Below are positions 34,701 through 44,057 of a stretch of 64,000 nucleotides of DNA, piece by piece. A program made the translations under genes and the position numbers. The stretch is taken from assembly GCA_036768485.1 (NCBI GenBank), contig JAVLUZ010000154.1, positions 48,097,786-48,161,785 of the forward strand, in the 5' to 3' direction. Source of the stretch: Mermis nigrescens (lineage: Eukaryota > Nematoda > Enoplea > Mermithida > Mermithidae). Position 1 is the stretch's first letter. Each line of letters begins with the position of its first letter. The notes beneath the pieces are model-generated. The model saw only the letters and a program-made list of their open reading frames with translations. It ran no database searches and was not told the DNA's origin.

Positions 34701-36335
34701 AAAAGTTCCCACAAATGCCAACCAAGCCCAAAAATTTTTTCCATTTCCCAAAATTTTGGTTGACAAATAGACCAAAAAGTGGAAAAAATGGTGTTTGCAA
34801 ACGTCTATGAAACTGATAAAAACAATTAGACGGTGTGTAAAGCTATGTATTTCTGCACTTCGTGATATTAAGTGAATAAATAAATGAATGAATGAATGAT
34901 TTACTACGGAAGCACGAAACTTATTTGGATATAGTTATAACTTAACACTTAGGTCTTAACTATGAACAGAAATAAATTCTTAATGTGAAAGATCTCTAAG
35001 TATAAAATTATATACAACCAGTGTTGCCAGGTCCCAAAACTCAAATTCTCCTGCACAGAGGTAAAATTGGGGAAAAATTCTCCTGCAATTCTCCTGAAAA
35101 TATTTTGATTCTCCTGAAAATTCTCCTGGCTCATATTTTGCAGGAAAGGTTGTACAGCAGATCTACAATTGTATGTACACATGCATATCAAGCATGCTCA
35201 GGCCAATTTACCTTGGTTCACCCAACTATTTTATTCTGATCTCTTGCCTGTTAATCCTAAGGACACTCAAGGCTAAATAATGAACATTAATTCTCTCACA
35301 AAAAGCTCATGGAGCAAATCTGCATTATACAGGCAGATGCAAACATAATGGAAGACTAATGCTGCACCACAAAGTATAACATTTTATTCAACATCAACAG
35401 CTGACAAACATTCAATAACAAATTCCTGATTTTCATCAGGAGCTACATTTTTGGTCATGTAAATAGAATCCGTAAAGCGCAGCAACATCTGTTTTGATGG
35501 CTTAAAGCTAGAAAGAGATATATTCCATAAGATTAAGGCATAACAAACAGTGATCACAGCATCAACTGAATGGCACAATAAGCAATTTCTTAACTTATTT
35601 TTAACGATATATAAAATTTCTGAAAAGAGCCCTGTTTGCAATGTCTTTTGAAAAAATAAATAATACTTCATTACTAATTAGTGATCGACCGGGGCGACTT
35701 TTTTGGCCAGGGCCAGGGTGGTACTAGTGGGGCTGGAAAAAAATCCCCGACCCGGCCGGGGCCGGGGGCTGGGGCTGACCGGGGTCAGACAAGAAAAATA
35801 TTATTGCATGACACATACTTGGGGTGGGCATAGGAAAAGTAATAATGAGCAACTGCTCCATTCAGTAGTCAATGGTAAGCGCAAAGCTAGGTGCGCCTTT
35901 TCATATCAAGTTTTATTACTATTTATGTCTCAAGAAACAAATTTAGTCCAGTGTTTCATTGTCTGAATCATCAATCAAATCTATGTCGCTGCTATTAGCA
36001 CACTCTATATCATTTGAATCTTCGCTACTGCTACTGCTGCTGTAGCGATTGGATGCAATAGATATTGGATGTAATAAATGAGACATCACACATTCCCACA
36101 AGGGGGAGGGGTATAAGCCCCCGCAGGGTCCAAGACACAAGTCACTGTCAGACGATTTTTGGTGAAAACGTTTTGAATTTTTTGAACTTAATTTTTTAGT
36201 ATGGCAAAAGTGTACCTAACTATTAGAATTTCACGAAGTGATACATTATTTTAGAATGTGCGCTAGAGTAAATAGATAAACTATCACTATAAAACATGCA
36301 TGTAATCGCTTAAAATTTTATGAGGGTCCCTCAGT

Positions 36336-36548
36336 ATACATGTAACAGCTGGAAATCTAGGGTAGGGGTCCCTCGCCATTTTTGGAAGGAGGGGTTAGAG
36401 ACTAGATCAAAAATTAAAAAATAACCAGAAAAGCGCAGGTTTTCGCCAAAAAATGGGGGAGGGTGGTTAAATATTTTCTGACTTTCAAGGACGTTCGGGG
36501 CTTCAAAGCGTCTATGGGGGATGGCCCAAACCCCTGTCACATGTATAT
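36336..36548 (+). mobile_element. G-rich MITE, CATGTAAC family, inside X
   Basis: Inverted ends ATACATGTAACAGC and CTGTCACATGTAT, with the usual G-rich and GTTTTCGCCAAAAAATGG interior. Noncoding. Confidence 0.7.
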
Positions 36549-36984
36549 TTCTCGGCCATGTTCAGGGGAAGGGGGTAAGCGGCTCCATTTTTGCAGCCGC
36601 TTACCCCCTGAAAATCTTTAAAATGGTAGAATTTGCAATAAAAAACCGTGCTTTTAAATGTGATAATTCGGCCTGAATTTAGTTGATAATATTAGTTTGG
36701 CGCGAAATGCCGAAATTTTTATGAGCTTTTGATGGAATTCACACATAAAACTCGACTGAGATAGCTAAAACAACTTGTACTACAAAATCAGAAGTATTAC
36801 AAAAATTGTAATATGCGAATTTAATCTGGTAATAAGCAACACTGCGCTTAGAATGGAAAAATGGAAAAATGACAAATATTCAGAAACCCAAAAATTAGCT
36901 AAATACACTACTAAAGGTCGAAAAACTGTTCTACCACACTGAAATCGTTACTGTACCATATTGAAGTATACAAAAATTTGCATG

Positions 36985-37500
36985 TACAAAACTGTGTTTT
37001 TTTGTATTTGCCAAAGATTTTTCCCGATGTACAAAGACTTTTCAGGACTATCTTTGTACATGTACAAAGATTTTTGGGAAAATAAAATCTGTAAAATTTC
37101 CAAAAAATTTTCGGCGCTTCGCTCTGATATGAAAAATTGTCTGTCCATATATCTTTAAAATGGCAAAATTTGTATTTAGAATGGAAAAATGTCAAATTTT
37201 TAGGCGCGCCGTTTTGAGACAATTTTAGTAATTTTTGGCGTTAGAAACCAAGAAATTAGCTAAAATATACAATCAAAAGTCAAAAGACCCTGTTTTACCA
37301 CACTAAAATCGCTACTGTACCATATTATAGTAACCAAAAATTTGTGTGTACAAACTGTACAAAGAGTTTTGGGGACCATCTTTGAACATACACAAACGGA
37401 CCGTGTACAAAAAAAAACACTGGTACAAAATGTAGAAAGACTTTTGAGTACCATCTTTGTTCATGTATATACAAAGGTACATTGTACAAAAAAACACTGT
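36985..37500 (-). repeat. TGTACA hairpin repeat plus adjoining fragment, inside X
   Basis: The reverse order of the 14008-14440 copy, including TCGGCGCTTCGC and both TGTACAAAGA modules. From 37415 a second fragment of the same end follows (GTACAAAATGTAGAAAGAC). Confidence 0.65.
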
Positions 37501-37936
37501 CACATACTGATTGTATGCGAAAATGTGTATGTTTAAAAATATATTTATATAATATAGCTACAAAAATTTGTTAGCTCATACAAAGACCTTTTCGGAGATC
37601 TTTGTACAAGCACAAGAAGCTCGTACAACAAAATAGAATCAGCTAATAATAGTCCGCCACTTAATTTTCTGGTCCTCCAATTAGGGATCGGAACAGGGTC
37701 TTTTTTTCCCTCGGCCGAGGCCGAGGGAACTTTGAAATCCTTGCTCGGCCTCGGCCGAGGCCGAGGACCGAGGGACCGAGGATTTGTAATACATATAATA
37801 TGAGTATATGAGTACAAACAATATAGGACACATATGATCCATGCGATGTGGGTACAGTAGCAATAGGATTGATTAGTGTAATATAGTTCAAAGCTAACAA
37901 GCTATTATTTTAATTTTATTCAAACGTAGGTATGTA

Positions 37937-38364
37937 TCACATTCCCATGGGGGGTGAGGGGTATTACCCCACCTCGGGGTACGAGACTTGAATCACTGTC
38001 AGACGATTTTGAGCTATCAAACATTTTCTGCAATGATTTGGGTACAAAAGCAGCGAAGACATTAAAATTTTTCCGGCGCTTCGCGCTGACTAATACACTT
38101 CTGTTTTGTTTACCCATAAAATACCTAGAATGATCTTAAAATGATCTGAAAAGCCAAAATTTTCGATGGATTCTTATATTTTTTACTCTCAAGAGTGACG
38201 AAACTAGTCAGAATGGGATAAAATGTTGTTAAAAATGCAGTTTTTCACATTAAAACATGTTATACAGGATGTTTTAGCCATTTTTCATATTTGACCTGCA
38301 AAAAAGGCTAGACTCTAAATTTAGTGGGACTTAACCCCCTGAACTTTCGACCTTGGGAAACTAT
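37937..38364. mobile_element. Y: X-family element inserted in P
   Basis: Flanked by GGTATGTA at 37929-37936 and 38365-38372. It starts TCACATTCCCATGGGG and ends CCTTGGGAAACTAT. At 428 bp it shows the unfilled size of the X family. Contains a CGGCGCTTCGCGC palindrome. Noncoding. Confidence 0.88.
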
Positions 38365-39091
38365 GGTATGTATGCCAATGACAAGCACAGAAGTGACAAA
38401 TTGCTAATCGTCTTGATCATTCAGCTCGTTTTCGCTATCACTATTTTGTGTGTTCTACATATCTTTATAATGGCAGAAATTGTATTTCAAGAGGAAAAAT
38501 GTCAATTATTTGGCACTTTGCGCCGTTTTGAGATGATTCTTAGTAGAGGTGCACGCGGGTACCCGAGTACCCGGGTAGAAAATAATTTTACTACCCGGTA
38601 CCCGATCCCCTAATATAAAGTGGAAAATTAGCACTGCAGTTATGCAATATGTGCTAAGAATTGAATAAGAAACCTAGAAACATATTGCTTCTAAAGTGCG
38701 ACTGAATCACAAAGTAAATGTGATTTAATATAATCAACCGTAAAATGTGAAATAAACGCGTCTGTTAATATTTCCTATTGTCACAATATATCGCGCATAC
38801 GGTCTAGGCATATTCCATTATTCAGCTCTTTAGTTGCATTGTGTTATTTGTGCCGAATTCTTCGTATTCTTTATTGTAAACAAATTTAAACATGAAATTA
38901 TCTGTTAGCGATGCTTTTTTTATAATGCATTCACTTCTGTGACCATTATATAAATTCAAACTGCAACTTTTATTCACATCGTGCGTATTTGAATTTTCTA
39001 CCCATGCCCAACTTGGGCTTAAGAAATTAAGTAGGTTTTGCATGCATGGACACGGAAAACGCCCATATAATGTACCTACTCTAATCGGTGA

Positions 39092-40177
39092 TGTCTCAAC
39101 AGCCCCACCAGTCCCAACAGCCCCACCAATAATCCCAACAGCCCCACCAATCCCAACAGCCCCACCAATCCCAACAGCCCCACCATTCCAACAGCCCCAC
39201 CGTCCCAACAGCCCCACCAGTACTCCCAGCAGCCCCATCATTACTGCAATCGCTATTATACGAGAAATGCGTTTGACGAATGTACTTTTGAAACATAGAA
39301 TTTATACGGGCTCCGTTTAATCAAGATATTTTTTTGACTATTTTTCGACTTCGTATTAACACATCACATAACACATCAAGACTATACAAGAGCAAGCAGG
39401 TTTACATTTTCAGAGTAACTCTACCTGAGAAATTTTTGCGCAATCCGTGATTTTGCCTCATTCGAGTCATTTTGCAAGATTAGATTCCTGCTCATTATTG
39501 CCTAGTCTAGACTGCCAGAAAAAAATGAAAAACGTTCAAGTGAAAAAAGGAAAGATAAGCGTTAAAATCAAATGAAAATGAAAACTTTCACGCTAATCTG
39601 CTTTAAAATAGCCAGAAAATGTGGATTAACGTAGTTTTACGCTATTTTAACATTCATTCTAGTTTTGAGGTCATTTTTGGCTCAAAACTCCTTCTCCAGA
39701 CCGGTCGTGCTGTGCATCTATGATTATAACATTGGGGCAGTTGGAACAAACATTGGCAGCGGACAAATTCTGCGGGTCTGGTGGGGTAAAGTGACCGAAA
39801 AACGTGCTTAAAATAGAATTCTGGGGGTCTATCATAATTTGGGGGATTTCCAGAATTTCGGGTTGGGAGGGGGCTAAACTCTAAACATCCCTCCCCCACG
39901 CTTATGTGTGGTTGGGACAGTGTGACTGTTGAAACGGTTGGACTGCTGGAACGGTGGAACTGCTGGGATTGGTGGGGCTCTTGGGACTGGTGGGGCTGTT
40001 GGGATTATTGGTGGGGCTGTTGGGATTATTGGTGGGGCTCTTGGGATTTTTGGTGGGGCTGTTGGGTTATTGGTGGGGCTGTTGGGATGGTAGGGCTGTT
40101 GGGATGGTGGGGCTGTTGGGACTCATGGGGCTGTTGGGACGGGTGGGGCTGTTGGGACTGGTGGGGCTGTTGAGACA
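39092..40177. mobile_element. Foldback-like element with minisatellite inverted termini
   Basis: The left arm (39092-39241) opens TGTCTCAACAGCCCCACC, and the right arm (39906-40177) closes GGTGGGGCTGTTGAGACA, an exact inverted match. Both arms consist of tandem 15-21 bp units built on GGTGGGGCTGTTGGGA (CCCAACAGCCCCACC on the left). The 660-bp core has no recognised ORF. TIRs made of tandem repeats are the hallmark of foldback (FB/Galileo-type) elements. No TSD was recognised. The Gly/Leu/Trp repeats predicted as proteins here are translations of the minisatellite. Confidence 0.75.
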
Positions 40178-40913
40178 CAATCCTTCAATCAGCATATGCG
40201 TCTTGTCTCTGCCGTCTATAGGCTGGCATATTACAGCATTGACTTGGCATAACATTCGAGGCAATGGGTCTTTTGTAGCACATGCGTTTTTTGCTGTATT
40301 TGTGCTATTTCGGCATCACTCAAAAAATGCAAAATTAAAAAACCCTCGGTCCTCGGTCATTTTTCACCTGACCCTCGGCCGAGGCCGAGGGATCTCAAAA
40401 AAGACCGAGGATTACCGAGGGCCGAGGCCGAGGCCTCGTCCGATCCCTACCTCCAATTTGGGATTTCACCCCTCCCTCAACTCTGGACCTTAGGAAACTA
40501 TTTGAGACATATTTAGTTTATCGGATCGGACGCAATTCTGCAGCGTAGTTTACATTCGCTTATGATTAACCTCCGTCCTTATAACAATTACACAAGAAAC
40601 GCGTTTCAAAGCACGCGGTTCCCATTCAATTGAATGTATAAGTGTTTTTTTGTAGAAATAGTTTGTTGAAAACGTACAATTTCCAACTAGAAATAGAACG
40701 TATTTGTCAACTCTAAATGTTTTGGCCATAGCTATGAATGAATGAGTTAAAAGCAGCATTTAGTTTAAATAAGTCAAGTTGAGGAATCGAAAACATGCAG
40801 ATTTTCCTGAAGATTTATTCATTAAAAGCTCATTTATACACAGTAGCAAAGTTATAACAAGGACTAAGTAAGTATACATATGGTCTAATCAGTACAGTTC
40901 TCAAAATTAACAC

Positions 40914-41729
40914 TTGCTCATTAAAATATATGCTAAATCAGTTGATTTTTTTCTTTTACAAAAACTTCTTACTGATATTATCAAATGGTCTAAGTTATGG
41001 CAATTACCCCTATCAGTATCTAAATGTCAAGTCCTTTACTTTGGTCATAATAATCCTCGCTTTGATTATTTTATAAATGATAAAAAACTTCTTCCTACTA
41101 ATATTGGGGTTCGGGATTTAGGTATTACTTTGAATGAAACTTTGAATTTTTCTCCTCATATAAAAAATATAGTCAAAAACGCTTACTTTCGATTATCACT
41201 TATTTTTCGATCATTTCAGATTAAGAATACAGAAGCATTAATTTTAGCTTTCAAGCAATTTATTCGCCCCCTTTTAGAATTTAATACAGTTACTTGGAAT
41301 CCATATAAGAAATGTGATACAAAAAATATAGAAAAAGTTCAAAAATATTTTACCAAACGTATTCTTAAATTTAGTGATATACCATATGAACGTCGGCTTC
41401 AGATTTTAGAATTAGACTCTCTGGAATTTCGTAGAGTTGTTTTTGATTTATCCATGATATATAAAATTTTCAATGGATATATACAAATTGATCCTGATGA
41501 TTTTTTCACACTTACACAGTCATCTAAAACTCGAGCTGTTAATAGTTTAAAACTTAAAGGTGAAAAATTTCGTTTAGATGTTAAAAAATACTCTTTTCCA
41601 AATAGAGTCCTATATCTATGGAATTATCTCCCAGATGCGATTATTTGTTCTTCTTCGGCAAATATCTTTCAGACCAGGGTTAAAGATTACCTCAAGTCTA
41701 AAATTGTGGCTCCAACCAGTATGCTTTAA
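40914..41729 (+). pseudogene. LINE ORF2 C-terminal fragment
   Basis: An open frame of up to 271 codons covers the end of a CR1/jockey-like reverse transcriptase: SKCQVLYFG, GVRDLGI, FIRPLLEFNTVTWNPY, KVQKYFTKR and a final LWNYLP. Compared with the LINE at 43064-46961 it corresponds to the part after the FADD box, so the catalytic core is missing. The frame is intact, which suggests a fairly young 5'-truncated insertion. Confidence 0.85.
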
Positions 41730-41860
41730 TGTATCATGGAGCTATTGCAGCCAGTGAAACTAGCGATGATTTTTTATTCTTCGCATTTTGCCGTGTTTAT
41801 TTGTATTTTACCTGTTTCATTGACTTTGCAATAAAATTTGTATTTGTATATATTTGTATA
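40921..41860 (+). mobile_element. 5'-truncated LINE insertion in H2
   Basis: H1 at 32400-32440 (ACACTTGCTTATTGATAAAT, then AACTGGCAGTATC) is the empty counterpart of ACACTTGCTCATTAA at 40910 and AATAAGTGTCAGTATC at 41860. The 3' end has an AATAAA and a TTTGTATTTGTATA tail. Exact ends are uncertain by several bases. Confidence 0.8.
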
Positions 41861-41984
41861 AATAAGTGTCAGTATCACAGCCTGTAGAAAATACGAATTA
41901 CACTAAATTTTTCTCCGGCCCCGGCCATTTTTTAACCTTGCCCCGGCCGGGGCCGGGGATGCTGCAAAATGGTCGGGGAGGCTA

Positions 41985-42841
41985 AACTTAAGAATATGGT
42001 ACATTCAGAAAAGGTGCAAAACGAATACGGAATGCCAAATTTTTTTTGCCAAAATGATAGAACATGATAAATTGAAGCGCTGAAAGAAAATTTGGTGAAA
42101 ATCTGAGCCATACTTGCAAAGTTGCAGGCAACTCTCGATTTGAGTGTTGCGTGGGACGATTAAACGACTCGATCGAAGGACTTACACATTTGTCAGAAAT
42201 AAATAATATGGGCTGAAATAACGGAAGGAAGCATAGCAATGAAGGAGAAAAAAGAAAAAGGCGCGGAAAGCTGTCTGAAATTTTAAAAAAAACTTAAAAA
42301 AATTTCATATTTTTTTGCATGTTCTTTCGGTTTTACTCGATAAGATATACGAAAATCTAAGTTTTTGCTTCTATTATACTCAGGCCTAGGCTTAGTATAT
42401 CTAAAAGGTGTTTCAAGCTGCTTAGGTCGAGGTCGCTCCCGCTTGGGTCGATGTATTGAAGCTTAGGTCGATGTATAGATGCTCAGATCGATATATAGAT
42501 GCTTAGGTCGATGTATAGATGCTTAGGTCGATGTATAGATGCTTAGGTCAATGTATAGATGCTTAGGTCGATGAATAGATGCTTAGGTTGACGTAAATTG
42601 GGTATCTACATGTGATTCTGCATTCAGCTGTTTGAATCTTCAAATACTTAGGTCGATAAGATGCTTGTTTAGGTCGAGAAGAGGCTAATTAAAGAAACCC
42701 ATAAGCTTTTGTAATATTGATCATAGAGGGATGAAATTTTTTTTCCGCGCTTTCTTTCAACATGTTCTAAGTACTGAGCAAAAAAATTCGCTCTTCTGAA
42801 GTTTATTTGTTAGTATTCAGAAAGTACCATATTCTTAAGTT
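41985..42841. mobile_element. T: TIR insertion near the right end of H2
   Basis: AACTTAAGAATATGGTAC at the left is mirrored by GTACCATATTCTTAAGTT at the right, and it splits the GGCCGGGG terminal block of H2. Inside is a 20-bp minisatellite. Noncoding. Confidence 0.75.
42461..42600 (+). repeat. 20-bp minisatellite
   Basis: About seven head-to-tail copies of GCTTAGGTCGATGTATAGAT with few changes, inside T. Further loose relatives (CTTAGGTCGA) lie at 42420 and 42648. Confidence 0.9.
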
Positions 42842-43175
42842 ACTCCGGCCGGGGATTGCCGGGGCCGGGGCCCTGGTCGATCACTATTACTAATTATATG
42901 TAATTCAGTAGCAAGCAAATCCTTACGTTTTGAAATCAAAAAAATGTTTATAGGCACTTTGCAAACGTCTATGAAACTGATAAAAACAATTAGACGGTGT
43001 GTAAAGCTATGTATTTCTGCACTTCGTGATATTAAGTGAATAAATAAATGAATGAATGAATGACCCTCGTTATTAAGGAGGTGGCGACTAATCGAGCTGA
43101 AGAGCCGCAATGCGTTATTTTAACTAAATTTGATCAATATTGCAATTCTGCCTACGTATTTCTTTGATTTTTACC

Positions 43176-44057
43176 ATGGGTAAAAGAAATTGCGCTTCAA
43201 AAAATATCGATACCACCAGTTTAAGTGCCAGGTCACCTTCACGGACGTCTAACTTTGCTGTATTAAATGCTGCAAATGATAATTCTGCCGACTGTGTTAT
43301 TTGCTACAAGTTAGTCACTGATGACGATACTGCTTTATTATGTGATTTTTGTGAACACTGGGGTCATACATCTTGCTTAAAAGTTGACGATCATGACTAT
43401 GAAACTTATTCAAAGCCCCATTCCACTTTCTATTGTTTCCATTGTAGACCGATCGTGAAAAAATATCTTCATATTGAACAACGTTTAGACAATTTTGCTA
43501 CTCAGCTTGCTGACTTACAAAATAAAATTGATCACCTTGAACGTTCACGAAATTGTTCTACTGATTATGATAAAAACGATTTGTCTGCCATGATAAATGA
43601 TGCGATTGAAAGGGATTCTAAAAAGTGCAATGCCGTTTTATTCAATTTGCCTTTATCGAACAGTGTCGAGGACATAAATCAGGTAAAATCTCTGATTGAC
43701 TCTTATTCTGATGGTCACGATCTAGTGTCGTCCGATGTAACTCGCGTCTTTCGTGATGGTCCCATTCATGAAAATCGCGTTCAATTTGTCAAAGTTTGCC
43801 TGACTTCGGCTCAGGCAAGGCATCGCTTTATCTCACTGATTAATAAGACAGTCCGTGTCCAATCCAAAGGCCCGCTTTCGCATCTACGTTGTCGTCCTGA
43901 CCTATCCTTTCTACAACGAAAACGGCAACGCGAACTGGTTTATGAGCTGAATGATCGCAAATCTCGAGGTGAACAAGGATTATACATCGATTTTCGTGCT
44001 GATTGCGTTAAATGTAAACCTAATGTAAATACTAATAGCCCGCGACTCGCTCATTAG
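43176..44057 (+). CDS. LINE ORF1, PHD finger and nucleic-acid-binding protein
   Basis: ORF1 should coat the LINE RNA. I start it at the ATG at 43176 because ACCATGGG is a strong context; the frame is open further upstream without another ATG. The protein has 293 residues. Around residues 38-87 is a PHD-type zinc finger (CVICYKL, LLCDFCEHWGHTSC, FYCFHC: a C4HC3 pattern). A coiled-coil-like stretch follows (LDNFATQLADLQNKIDHLE). Then comes a region typical of L1/CR1 ORF1 proteins, ending near RPDLSFLQRKRQRELV. PHD fingers in ORF1 are known in CR1/L2-group LINEs. It ends with TAG, and ORF2 continues in the same frame. Confidence 0.85.
   Translation: MGKRNCASKNIDTTSLSARSPSRTSNFAVLNAANDNSADCVICYKLVTDDDTALLCDFCEHWGHTSCLKVDDHDYETYSKPHSTFYCFHCRPIVKKYLHIEQRLDNFATQLADLQNKIDHLERSRNCSTDYDKNDLSAMINDAIERDSKKCNAVLFNLPLSNSVEDINQVKSLIDSYSDGHDLVSSDVTRVFRDGPIHENRVQFVKVCLTSAQARHRFISLINKTVRVQSKGPLSHLRCRPDLSFLQRKRQRELVYELNDRKSRGEQGLYIDFRADCVKCKPNVNTNSPRLAH

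Larger units (their letters stand above)
33188..34794. mobile_element. Z: insertion in G1 with TTGCAAAC duplication
   Basis: Flanked by TTGCAAAC at 33180-33187 and 34795-34802. The uninterrupted site is in G2 at 42954-42970 (GGCACTTTGCAAACGTC). The ends are weakly inverted (ACCGTTTCTTTTTCCC against the complement of TGGAAAAAATGGTGT, plus TTGGTTGACA on both sides). The interior holds a ~190-bp tandem array and a tRNA-like TIR element (34007-34548). Nonautonomous, hAT-like by TSD size. Confidence 0.8.
37682..40449. mobile_element. P: hAT-type element inserted in X
   Basis: The termini TAGGGATCGGAAC and GTCCGATCCCTA are bounded by CCTCCAAT at 37674-37681 and 40450-40457. Next to each end lie GGCCGAGGCCGAGG runs that can pair with each other and with themselves. 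No transposase ORF. Contents: Y, a fragment of the TGTACA repeat (38450-38535), a CGCGGGTACCCGAGTACCCG stretch at 38553 and the foldback element. Confidence 0.92.
36087..40502. mobile_element. X: hAT-like element inserted in H2
   Basis: Flanked by TGAGACAT at 36079-36086 and 40503-40510. H1 at 31305-31320 (AATGAGAAATATATAG) is the uninterrupted site. It starts CACACATTCCCACAAGGGG and ends ACCTTAGGAAACTATT, which are weakly inverted. It belongs to the same family as Y (37937-38364): both contain the phrase TCACTGTCAGACGATTTT about 60 bp in. It carries a G-rich MITE, TGTACA repeats and P. Confidence 0.85.
35679..42886. mobile_element. H2: hAT-type element inserted in G2
   Basis: The termini TAGTGATCGACC and GGTCGATCACTA are bounded by TTACTAAT at 35671-35678 and 42887-42894. 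The G1 copy shows the intact site (TTATTACTAATTGCATG at 33101). The ends are extremely rich in GGCCGGGGC phrases, self-complementary between left and right. No transposase of its own. About 7.2 kb, of which most is later insertions: X, a LINE 3' end and T. Confidence 0.92.

Noticed and set aside
36331..36540. Proline/arginine ORFs across G-rich MITEs
   Set aside because: The frame follows G-runs of the MITE and is not conserved between copies.
39954..40493. Long Gly/Leu/Val-rich ORF (and its antisense partner at 38822-39320)
   Set aside because: It is only a translation of the 15-21 bp minisatellite in the foldback-like element; all three frames are open for the same reason.
43140..43175. 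Upstream extension of LINE ORF1 (12 codons before ATG)
   Set aside because: The extension begins with TTG, whereas the ATG at 43176 has a strong ACCATGG context.
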